Below are positions 31,804-40,999 of a stretch of DNA of 64,000 nt, piece after piece. This DNA is from Symbiodinium natans. Lineage: Eukaryota > Sar > Dinophyceae > Suessiales > Symbiodiniaceae. The notes under the pieces are model-generated. The model was not told the origin of the DNA and did not search any database. It saw nothing but the letters and a program-made list of their open reading frames with translations. The DNA lies in the NCBI GenBank assembly GCA_905221605.1, contig CAJNDS010002501.1:1203501-1267500 (forward strand), given 5' to 3'. The position numbers were made by a program, and so were the translations under genes. Within the stretch, counting starts at the first letter, position 1. Each line of letters opens with the position of its first letter.

Positions 31804-33258
31804 GTGCACACTGCATGGACTCGAATGGTGCTGGATGCTTCAGTGGCTGGGTCCAAGCTGACCAACCTCTTTCCCGTGCACAGCAGGTCCTGGTGGCCTA
31901 TGGTGGAAGACATTTTCAGCTCCAGAGTTTGCCAAAGGCTTGCGCAGCAACTCCTGCTTGAATGCGTGAAGCACAACGAGTTCACTTACCTTTCCGTCGA
32001 TGGTACTGTGAAGTGCACTATGCCGCTTCTCGGCCAGAAGAAGCCTGGTGGAAAGCAAAGGAAGTCTGAGCCACTCTTCATCAACGGGGCAGACGCGATT
32101 CACACTGTAGTGACTGTACGGGGACGCTCTGGAGCAGTCGTCGGCTTTTGGCCGTTACTTTCAGAGAAGGCGGAACACTTGCAGGAGGCATTTCTGTGCA
32201 ACTTGCCTCAGGCAGCTCTTGCCCAAGTCCAGTGCGTGGCCACAGACGCACCGTCTTCTCACATGTTCTCGCTCCTGCAGTCGATTATGCCCAACCTGCA
32301 ATGCTTGTGTCTGGACCCAGTTCATCTAGCCATCAAATATGAGTACGCAACAGGGCGCCGAAGAACGAAAGGTTCCGGAAGATTGCGCGCGTGCTTAGGC
32401 AAGTTCAACGCAACCGACGCAAGTTTTGCTGCGGGGCATTGGGGCCCTTTTTTTTCTGGCGCGAGCGCGACATCATTGTCCGCGCGAGAAGCATGTTTGC
32501 GTGAGCAGATTCGCTCAGGTGGCATGGCCACGAGAAAGGCTTCGTCTATCTTGCAGCAGGTCGAAGAAAAGGTGGTGTGGGCAAACCGAACCGAGTTTGT
32601 CGAGTCCCTGGCCGCAATCTCCAAGATGTTCCGCCACGAGGTTGAGCGCAAGGGAGAGAAAAAGGGAATGTTTGTGTATGATCATCTCGCTCATGCGGCC
32701 GAAGCGGACAGACTGGAATGGTTGCTGAACAATTTGCGGTTTCGGTCAACACAACCCGGCTCTGTGCTAAGCCTTTTGGCGTCAGGCACAACCTCGAACG
32801 AGGCCTTGCACGCAGAGATGCGCTCGTGGTTCCGGCAAATTCAGTCCATGCATCAGTCGTCTCTTCGTTTGAAGTGTTCCGCATTCCGGCTGCGCAAGCT
32901 GTTGGAGCACAACACTGCTCTTTATCGACCCACTGCCAGACAGATGACACCTGGTCATGTTTTGGCACGACGACTGGGGCAGAAATTGTGGAGCGCAAGA
33001 GCTTGGCAAAGGTTCGTTGAGGGCAGGCCTGAGCAGCTGCCACTCAAGCGGCTTCGGGACCAACATGCACGCAAGCTGGTCTTGCGCCAGGCTGCCGTAA
33101 TCAGACGGCTCACTGGCAAGCAGCGGCAGCCGCCGCCGCAAGCTGAGCAGGCCATTCGCCGACAAAAGAAGCGCACTGCTTTCACATTGTTGCGTGCAGC
33201 TGGAATCATGCGGCAAGGCGTCGCGAAGCGACGTGCGCCAGCACGGGAGCCGTCGTAA
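31804..33258 (+). CDS. DDE transposase with RNase H fold
   Basis: A 484-codon exon; numbering from 31804. The catalytic pattern is FTYLSVDGTVK (Asp66), QCVATDAPSSHMF (Asp148), LCLDPVHLAIKYE (Asp171, His174) and, after a helical insert, GTTSNEALHAEMRSWFR (Glu333, with Glu338 nearby). The spacing and the D...D...DxxH...SNE pattern fit an RNase H-fold transposase reminiscent of ISL3/MULE types, though I cannot assign a named superfamily. The tail (about residues 415-484) is highly basic with RRQKKRTAFTLLR and probably binds DNA. It ends with TAA at 33256-33258. The GTG at 31804 is not a start but the first codon after a 3' splice site. All catalytic candidates are intact. Confidence 0.65.
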   Translation: MHTAWTRMVLDASVAGSKLTNLFPVHSRSWWPMVEDIFSSRVCQRLAQQLLLECVKHNEFTYLSVDGTVKCTMPLLGQKKPGGKQRKSEPLFINGADAIHTVVTVRGRSGAVVGFWPLLSEKAEHLQEAFLCNLPQAALAQVQCVATDAPSSHMFSLLQSIMPNLQCLCLDPVHLAIKYEYATGRRRTKGSGRLRACLGKFNATDASFAAGHWGPFFSGASATSLSAREACLREQIRSGGMATRKASSILQQVEEKVVWANRTEFVESLAAISKMFRHEVERKGEKKGMFVYDHLAHAAEADRLEWLLNNLRFRSTQPGSVLSLLASGTTSNEALHAEMRSWFRQIQSMHQSSLRLKCSAFRLRKLLEHNTALYRPTARQMTPGHVLARRLGQKLWSARAWQRFVEGRPEQLPLKRLRDQHARKLVLRQAAVIRRLTGKQRQPPPQAEQAIRRQKKRTAFTLLRAAGIMRQGVAKRRAPAREPS

Positions 33259-33860
33259 GGCAGCGCAAGCAAGTCGTGGCAAAAAATGGCAAACGCGTCT
33301 GTGGTTCAACAAGGTCATGGCGTAGACGCCGTGAGGTAGCCCATCCCCAGCAGCGTGCAGTTAAATAAAGATAATATGTACATGTGGCAAGGAATTTCGC
33401 CGAGATTTTGACACAGATTCTGCTTCTGAACTACCCCAGAAGAAGTTGCTTTGTCAAATCGCAAGCGCTATCCCAATGCTGCGTCTCTTCTGCTCTGTAC
33501 AGCCTATAGAGCCTTTGTCCGTCTTTTTCTGTGTAGAGCCAGGCAGGCTCGGGTGCACACATGTCACTTGTGAGTGTCCCATGATGCCGTTACGGGATTA
33601 ACTCTGGGAGTTCACGTAAACGGCGTTGAACTGAACTGGCAGTCTGCTGTTGCATTCTTGGCGCACGACTGGCGACTGACTGGAGCTGGACAAGGCATGT
33701 CGTTCATGGCAGTGCTGGACTCGGAACAGCAACACTGGCAGCGCGCGGAGCTGCGCTGCCTTGACTTGTAGTTTCTCACAAGCTATACTGCACAGTCATG
33801 GCGCCTGCAAGTGATTGCTGCTTTTCGTGCTTTCACTGTGGGAGCTGCGCGCCTGGCTTA
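33259..33860. other. 3' flank of the giant gene
   Basis: No dinoflagellate-type polyadenylation signal can be claimed, though AATAAA occurs at 33363. A frame at 33574-33771 (GLTLGVHVNGVELNWQSAVAF) looks mildly coding but is unrecognised. No inverted copy of sequence upstream of 17.2 kb was noticed here by eye. Confidence 0.4.
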
Positions 33861-33861
33861 G

Positions 33862-34790
33862 GAAGGAGGAGTTTGTTCCACGTATATGAAGGGGTCCGGA
33901 GCTCAGACCTGCCCAGGAGGAGTTTGTTCCACCTATATGAAGGGGTCCGGAGCTCAGACCTGCCCAGGAGGAGTTTGTTTATTTTTCTGAAGAGATCCGG
34001 CCCAGGAGGAGCTTGTTCCACGTAAATGAAGGGATTCGGAGCTCAGACCTGCCCAGGAGGAGTTTGTTCCACCTCTCTGAAGGGGTAGGAGTTTGTTCCA
34101 CGTAAATGAAGGGATCCGGAGTTCAGACCTGCCCAGGAGGAGTTTGTTCCACCTATATGAAGGGGTCCGGAGCTCAGACCTGCCCAGGACGAGTTTGTTC
34201 CACCTATATATGAAGGGTCCGGAGCTCAGACCTGGTTAAGAGGAGTTTGTTTATTTCTCTGAAGAAGGGATCCGGCCCAGGAGGAGTTTGTTCCACGTAA
34301 ATGAAGGGATTCGGAGCTCGCCTGCCTAGAAGGAGTTTGTTCCACCTCTCTCAAGGGGTCTGGCCCACAAGGAGTTTGTTCCACGTAAATGAAGGGATCC
34401 GGAGCTTAGACCTGCTCAGGAGGAGTTTGTTCCACCTATATGAAGGGGTCCGCAGCTCAGACCTGGCCAGGAGGAGTTTGTTCCACCTATATGAAGGCGT
34501 CCGGAGCTCAGACCTGCTCAAAAGGAGTTTGTTCCACCTCTCTGAAGGGGTCCGGCCCAAAGGAGGAGTTTGTTCCATGCAAATGAAGGGAGCCGTTGAG
34601 GAGGAGTTTGTTCCACCTATATGAAGGGGTCCGGAGCTCAGACTTGCCCAGGACACCTATATGAAGGGGCCCGGAGCTCAGACCTGCCCAGGAGAAGTTT
34701 GTTCCACCTACATGAAGGGTTCAGGAGCTCAGACCTGCCCAGGAAGAGTTTGTTCCACCTATATGAAAGGGTCCGGAGCTCATACCTGCG
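33862..34790 (+). repeat. 51-bp minisatellite (17-codon unit)
   Basis: About twenty variant copies of a unit built from AGGAGTTTGTTCCACCTATA, TGAAGGGGTCCGGAGCTCAG and ACCTGCCCAGG. The full unit is 51 bp, a multiple of three, so long plus-strand frames repeat RRSLFHLYEGVRSSDLP. Shortened variants (about 38-41 bp) break the frame often, so a translated repeat protein over the whole array is unlikely. Confidence 0.95.
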
Positions 34791-34974
34791 CTGGGAAGGA
34801 TCACACCCCTAGTTGGGGAAGCTGGGTCAGCAAATTAGGTTTTCGGTGAGTCGAACACAGGATGATGCAGTGAGTGTGAGATACAACTGGCTTAGGCTCC
34901 CTCGTTGAGGAAGCCGAATCAGTGAAGCCAAGCAGTGCTTTTTTGTGGGTATCTCGGGCTATCTGTTGCGCGAG

Positions 34975-35090
34975 GTTGGCCGTGTGAGAATCACACTTCG
35001 TCCTTTCGGGGTGCTGCGCACGATGGCATGTGAGAATCACACGTCGTTCTTTCGGGGCGCTGCGCACGACGGCACTTCTGCAGTGTGGAG
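34975..35090 (+). repeat. short tandem duplication, about 54 bp
   Basis: GTGAGAATCACAC, TCGT(C/T)CTTTCGGGG and GCTGCGCACGA repeat twice in a row (starting about 34982 and 35030). Confidence 0.8.
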
Positions 35091-35269
35091 CACAGGGTTT
35101 TCTCCCAAAAGTGGTTTTCCCTGTGCCCCCATTCACGAAGTCTCAAGGCTTCTAGTGGTTTTGAGCACGGACGTCGACCTTCTAGCAAGGCGTCTTTTAG
35201 AGCTGAGCCAAGATTGATGATTTTGAAGCTTCGGCTTCTAAGGGTTCTTAGAGCCTCTAAGCCCAGGAA

Positions 35270-35690
35270 TTGTTGAATATTGATTTATATGGGAACGTTA
35301 GCATTTATTGGTCAACTTTGCTTGGCCTGGGCGTTGCCTCAGTTTCTATTCAAATACAAGAAGCAGGATATGATTTCAATATGATTTGGGCTCTGGTTTG
35401 CCAAGACTTTCTATTGTTTATGTGGGTATTTGTGACAAAGATGTGATACAAATATGTCGAACATATGAAAAAGATAGCCAATATTATGATTCTATTAACG
35501 AAAGATGCACTTTTACAATTCATGCTCATGCCTTGGGCAATACTTGTCGGCAAGATTTTGCAGATTTTTATGTATTTTCATCATTTGTTTTATTTTGATT
35601 GTTTCTCATATTTCCTATATTTTTGAGAATAACTACATCTGAATTTCATAATTTTGTCATATGTTTTCATAATCGATTCAGGCCATCTCG
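35270..35690. other. AT-rich island
   Basis: Clearly lower GC than the surroundings. One plus-strand frame (about 35386-35598) is open, with residues such as CDKDVIQICRTYEKDSQYYD, but no protein is recognised. It could be organelle-derived or foreign DNA, or simply an AT-rich spacer. Confidence 0.35.
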
Positions 35691-36298
35691 ACGAGATTAT
35701 ATTCCAATCGTCGGAAAGCTGCGGTCCTGCCTCCGAGGGCACCCCTGCCATCCCCTTGCTTGCCCATGATGCACGGCCCGTCCGGCCTTGTTCTCGCACT
35801 TGACCTCCGCTTGGGCTTGTCAAACCCCTGATGGCATGGCGTCCGCTTGGGTCCGTCAAGCTCCTTGTGCATATAGCTTGTAGTAAATGCTGCTAAGGCC
35901 TATATCGGCAAGCGTGGTGCTGGAGGTCTCGCGGGACGTGGTGTCGGAGTGGACGCATCCTGCATCGCTGGGTGTCGGGCGCAAAAATGTTTGGCAGGAC
36001 ACCAGGACACCGCGGCTTGGCCGTGCCGCGGTTTGTTGGAGCGTGTTCACAAGTAACTTCGGCCTAGCAGGTGCAATTGACACTGCAAGAGATGTGTACA
36101 GTTTCAATGTGACTGCCCACGTCCAAGAAAAGTTCGGACTTGCTCTTGGTTTCATTATGGGGTGCGCAGGGTGCTCTAAACCCTGAACCCTAACCCCTAA
36201 GCCCGAAGGCACACACTGGAGCAGTTCATGACACGGCCAGAACCCCTTCAAACCTAGGTATGCGTGCGCTGCATTATACGTATTCTACCGTGCCACGG

Positions 36299-36320
36299 GG
36301 GGGGGGGGGGGGGGGGGGGG
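36299..36320 (+). repeat. poly-G tract
   Basis: About 22 consecutive G. A similar G run is at about 40327-40344 and a C run at about 60177-60197. Between 35700 and 38880 I otherwise see no recognised gene. A frame at 38268-38804 ends in a run of Asp from a GAC/GAT triplet repeat (about 38690-38715). Confidence 0.9.
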
Positions 36321-39014
36321 ATGCTCCAAAGGGCTGGGGTCGTCGGGCGGGTTGATTGGAGGCTTCCGGACCTACTTGGGCGGGGTTCGGATCTACAGTA
36401 TTTAGTGCAAAACTCTGCAGACAACCCGTATACCAAGGATCAAAACCAAATGGGTGTGGGATGCAAGCCGGCTGCATCCCGCTACAGATCAACATGATTC
36501 TTGGCAGTTGATGCCACGGCTTGGCATCATCTTGGTTTAATTAAAGGTTGGGGTTCAACAAGGTTTTTTGCGCGTGGCTTAATGGAGTTGTAAGACTCTT
36601 TCTAAGTGCGTGCGCAGAAGCGATGCAAGTTTCCCACAGGCACTGTTTTGTCACACTTTTCCCTGCATGTGTTTCGGGATCTGGAGTAGACGTGCTCCAA
36701 ATGCTCGACCTGTTGTGGCACGGCTTTGGCTTGGCTTTGAGTCTCCAAGCCAAGTCTGAGGTTCACCATGAACCAAATCGAGAAATCGGATCACTGAACC
36801 ATTTTCGCATGGGCGGCATCCGTTGAAACGTGAACATGCTAAGCTCTGCCGTTCTTTTAAGGGGTTCGCGAAAACTACGAAAAGAAGTCATGGAATCCCA
36901 GGCTTCAACCTCCAAATTCGCTACGTATGGAGTAGTGCACGGCGCAGTCCCTAAAGGCGTTGGGGGCACTTCAGGCTCCAAGGGGCGCGAGGAAACCTTT
37001 ACCTTTCCCAGTGCATGTAGACAAGTCTGCCACTCTGGCGTTTGAATTCTGTTAAGGCAAGGGTCTGATTGAACCTCTTTGTGGACTCTGTGAAGAAGTG
37101 TGCGCAACGAGAAACTGTTGAAGGAAGAGAGGTGGTTTTACGCTGCAAAAGCTGGCGACATCTCTTTCGCCTAATGGCTCCTAAGCTTCTTCTCAAGCCC
37201 AACACTTGCTGCTTCCACTGCTGCGAAATTCATGCTTCCGATGATGCTTCCGGACGGAATCAGGTTGTTTTCTACACTACACCACTGCCGACAAACCCAG
37301 GAAACCTCCTCTCAACAACTTAAACTGTCTTCACGGCTTCTTATACCCCAAGTAAAACCATCTCCACCGGCATCTGAAAGCACTTGAAGGAGGATCGATC
37401 CCCGTAGGAGCTGAAAGCCGTCTGACGATTTTGTTCCGAACCTTCAGAACCCTCCAAAGACGTTCGAGCTTCTTCAGCCTCATGCAGGTCGTTGAACCAG
37501 CTTAATAAGTTCTTGAGAATGCTTCCGGACCATTGTGACAAGGCACGAAAAAGGAGCTTGAATATCAAAGCCCTCATAGTGAAACAGATTCAAATCCATC
37601 AACTTCTCGAAAGGTTCTACAAGCAACGAAAGTCCCAGACCTTGCCATTTCGGGTGTATGCTTGCTAGTAAAGGCCCACCAGGGATCTTGTTGGATATTT
37701 GTGTTTTGCAGCGCATTCAAGCTGCAAGGCACTCTTACCTGCCCCTGTTGCAGGGTTTATGGTTCAATTCAGTCATACGTGGTGCCTCCAGTTGCCAAGG
37801 ACGAGCGGTACGACTCTCGTAAACCTTGTGAGGCCGATTGAAGGTTGTTATGCCCTATTTACAGCCTTACAGCCGTCTATTGGAAAAGCTTGCGAATCCG
37901 TACACTTTTGAAGCCTACGTACTAAACTATGCGAATGGAACCTTCTAAACACATTTGTTCAAGCCGCCTCAAGTTTTTGTTGGAACCTTCGGAACAGCCT
38001 CTTAACAGTTCTCACAGAAGCCTTTCGAAAGTTGAACCTTTCTTCCAACACTGAAAATGCAGCACGTCACATCTAAAGACTGCGCCAAAAACTCCTGAGC
38101 ACCATCGCAATGCCGTCTGGAAGCGTTTGCAGAACTGTCGAAAATGCGCAGTTGTAAACCGCCTATAAAGATTCTAAAGACCATCACACTTCGCCAAAAT
38201 TCTCGCGTTCCCGAAAGTAGCCTCAATCCTATTTAGCCAGCCCCCTTGAAGCAATCTTCAGGCCTTCATGAACCTGAGCCTCATCAGCTCAACACCATCA
38301 GAAGCCCCGATGATCTTCTTAAAACCTTCCAAGTCACCCTTCACCTCGCTGGCAAGCCGTTTGACTAACAGAACCGGAAACGGAACCGGGCCACGTAGCT
38401 GGGGGGGAGCATGCCTTAGAACTCATATTCGAAGCGCGGGCCTCAACAGCCCGAATCAAGTGTTCTTGACCTGCGCCTTCGCCCTGTGCCATCTTCTTTT
38501 TCTGAAGGTAAGGCTCCGCTGGGCATCGAGGAGAAGTGATGACAACCTTCGCCAACCCCGCGCGCGACATTCACTAGCCATGAAGAACTGCTCAACACCA
38601 GGGTCAAGGGGAAAGCTAGGGACTGAGTCAGAAAACAAGGATTGTCTTACCATCGACGAGGATGACGACTATGCGCAGCTCCGAACATGCACCGACGATG
38701 ACGACGACGATGATTGGGATGACCAGCTCTTGGCCCGAGGGTCACGGTTGGAATGTTTTCTCTGCAATCCGACGCCTCAAACCCTGAACCTTAAGCTTCT
38801 TTAGACGGCGCATAAAGCTTAGGTCATCAAGGTTCCGGGACTCCGGTGGGTATGTCCCAAAATAGGGGTACCCCATGTGCACCCCTTACAGACCCCCCAA
38901 ATACTCTAGTCCTCCTAATTGGAACCCCCTTAAAACCTTAAAAACCACCCCCCCTTTCAGGTTTTGACTCTAAACCCTAAACCCCAAACCCTAATCAAGG
39001 TCCCGGGACTCAGG

Positions 39015-39112
39015 TATGGGATGACGAGGAGACATTCCTGCGCACCACGGATGGCGACAATTGCCTAGGTTGCTGGACCGCGCTGCTGGATTTCTGGGTT
39101 TCCTTACTGTTC
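39015..39112 (+). CDS. exon-like island, unknown product
   Basis: Plus-strand codons QVWDDEETFLRTTDGDN, then CLGCWTALLDFW, flanked on both sides by TTTAGGG/CCCTAAA repeat DNA. Codon content looks real, but no family is recognised. Similar islands at 39342-39415 (GKAIAALADKPVSRDGCMV) and 39940-40000 (DPLRLDRTSAEFEDLRLL) could belong to the same interrupted gene. Confidence 0.3.
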
Positions 39113-39114
39113 CA

Positions 39115-39155
39115 AGGGTTTAGGGTTTAGGGTTTAGGTTTAGGGTTTAGGGTTT
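39115..39155 (+). repeat. (TTTAGGG)n tract
   Basis: About five near-perfect telomere-like units, interstitial, directly after an exon-like island. Confidence 0.9.
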
Positions 39156-39341
39156 AGGGCCAAAACCCTAGCTTAAGCCGCAACGTCCAGACCCTTTGGA
39201 GCCCCTAAACACCCCCAAACCCACCAAGTTCTCAACCCTGAAACAGGCAACACCCCAAAAAAACGCCCAAGACATTAAACCACTTAGACAGAAAACCCTA
39301 AACCCTAAGCCCTAAACCCCGAACGAGGTAGCAAAAAGGGC

Positions 39342-39415
39342 AAGGCGATTGCAGCTCTCGCAGACAAGCCGGTGTCTCGGGATGGATGCATGGTACGACT
39401 TTCTGGAAAAGAAGC
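39342..39415 (+). CDS. exon-like island, unknown product
   Basis: Reads GKAIAALADKPVSRDGCMV and then RLSGKEAK, before the frame enters TTTAGGG repeat. Probably a small exon, as the repeat starts directly at its end. Product unknown. Confidence 0.3.
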
Positions 39416-39761
39416 TAAGAGGGTTTAGGGTTTAGTGTTTAGGGACCCTAATCCGTAGACTCATATTCCTGCAGACCCTAAACGCCTAACTTCAAGAACC
39501 CTCAACAAGAACCATCTGAAGGAAGCTTTTGCTGGTTTTGGCGGGCGAGGGTTCTGATGGGGTTTGGGATTCATGCTTTAGAAATTAGGGGATCTTTAGG
39601 TTTGTGGGGGTGGGGCGGGGGCGGGGGGGAGGATTTGGGGGTTCAGTGAAGTTTAGTGGCGGGCTCCTCAAACCCTACGCCCGCCTAAACCCTACACCCG
39701 ACTGCAAGGCAAAGTGCGCTGGCGTGCGGCAGATAAAAGTCCCGGGCGAGGCTTCGCTTGG

Positions 39762-39859
39762 TTAGGGTTTAGGGTTTAGGGTTTAGGGTTTAGGGTTCAG
39801 GGTTTAGGGTTTAGGGTTTAGAGTTTAGGGTTTAGGGTTTAGGGTTTAGGGTTTAGGGC
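39762..39859 (+). repeat. longest (TTTAGGG)n tract in the window
   Basis: About fourteen telomere-like heptamers with two or three point variants (TTCAGGG, TTTAGAG). It is interstitial, since ordinary sequence continues on both sides. Confidence 0.95.
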
Positions 39860-40203
39860 TCGGAGCTTGTTTAGGGTTGAGGGTTCCATTTTGGGGGTTA
39901 TCGACATTTAGGGCTCAGGGCTCTGAATATGGATTCCCTTTCGGGGACCCCCTTCGCCTGGATAGGACCTCCGCTGAATTCGAGGACTTGCGGCTTTTGA
40001 TGTAAACTTCGTCTTCAGGTGTAAACCCTAAACCCTAAACCCCAAACCCTAAACCCTGGTGAAAACACTAAACGGCGGTTTAGAGGTTTCAGGGGGTTCA
40101 GGGTGCGCGGCTCCGAGGCGTGAAGGGACATCCCTAACAAGGCACTCACCCCCCCAATACCAGCTGAAAGCTCCCAAACTGAAAGGACCCAGAAGCCCTC
40201 TTG

Positions 40204-40262
40204 TTAGGGTTTAGGGTTTCGGGTGTAGGGTTTAGGGTTTGGGGTTTAGGGTTTAGGGTTTT
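40204..40262 (+). repeat. (TTTAGGG)n tract with variants
   Basis: Telomere-like heptamers mixed with TTTCGGG, TGTAGGG and TTTGGGG variants. Confidence 0.85.
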
Positions 40263-40440
40263 AACCCTCAGCGGTCACATATGTGCCTTCCATGTCAAGA
40301 TTAGCTGCTTGCATGTCTTTTGGCCTGGGGGGGGGGGGGGGGGGATCCGCAGTCCTGGGCAACCTGGATCATCCAGCGTCGGATGTTCGGTTCAGGCCAA
40401 GTCTGCCCTAAAACCCTATTACCCTAAAACCCGAAACCCT

Positions 40441-40565
40441 GCTAGAGGTGGTGTGTCCCGCTGGGTCGCTGCTGAGCTATGTGAACAAAGCCTCCGACAC
40501 GGGCGTCCTGAAACTTGCCTTTTGTGTTTCTGGCGGCTGTGCTTTGAAGGGGTCCCGGCTCAATT
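40441..40565 (+). CDS. exon-like island, unknown product
   Basis: Two plus frames are open; the more coding-like reads EVVCPAGSLLSYVNKASDTG, then VLKLAFCVSGGCALKG. Between telomere-like blocks. No family recognised. Confidence 0.22.
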
Positions 40566-40999
40566 GTAGAATTCCTGGTTCAAGGCTTTAGAAAGGGCTT
40601 TGAGTTTTACATCTTTAGGGTTTTAGGCGGAAGGTGGAAGATCTGAGCCCAAAAATCCCCTCTTTTAAGAACTTCCTGCTGACGCCCGAAATCCTGAGCT
40701 CGAACCCCTCGGTCCCAAAGCTTTCGAAGGACTTACCGCTGCCTCGAGGGGACTGCAATGGGCTCCTGCGCCTCTGCTGCGTCCCTGAATCGAATCTAAA
40801 CCCTTGACCCTAAACCTAAACCCGAAGCCCCAAGCCCTCTGAAAGCCCTAACCCTAAATTGCTGTGCGACCTGCTCTGAAAAGATACTTCAGCCTTTAGA
40901 CTCTACCTCCCGCTAGGCCCATGCTCTAGAAGCCCAAAAAGAGCCCAAAGTTTGCCGGACGGCTAAGGCATTGAGTGGAACACGCCCTCCATGTCGCAA

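Larger units (their letters stand above)
17176..33258 (+). mobile_element. putative giant replicative DNA transposon / polyprotein gene
   Basis: A continuous plus-strand succession of exons ends at the TAA at 33256-33258. Domain order: acidic micro-exons, papain-fold protease-like, F-box/SPRY/zinc module, acidic exons, PD-(D/E)XK nuclease, second F-box/SPRY/zinc module, SF3-like helicase, TV-Pol-like polymerase, second protease-like domain, zinc finger, DDE transposase. Frame is preserved across introns at 26769-26998, 28022-28101, 28171-28253, 28682-28755 and 29881-29977, and probably at 31804. No stop codon falls inside the resolved coding parts. No terminal inverted repeats or target-site duplication were found by eye, so the ends given are only those of the coding region. 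It could also be a domesticated host gene or several adjacent genes. Confidence 0.6.

Noticed and set aside
17176-33258. Polinton/Maverick element
   Set aside because: No protein-primed family B polymerase, retroviral-type integrase, packaging ATPase or capsid protein was seen; the polymerase resembles TV-Pol and the DDE enzyme is of another type.
33862-34790. CRISPR array
   Set aside because: Units are contiguous tandem copies without unique spacers, in a eukaryotic genome.
34301-34812. Repeat protein genes on either strand
   Set aside because: Unit-length changes shift the frame repeatedly; no unique flanking coding sequence.
39762-39859. Chromosome end (true telomere)
   Set aside because: Unique sequence continues on both sides and the orientation of similar tracts varies, so these are interstitial.
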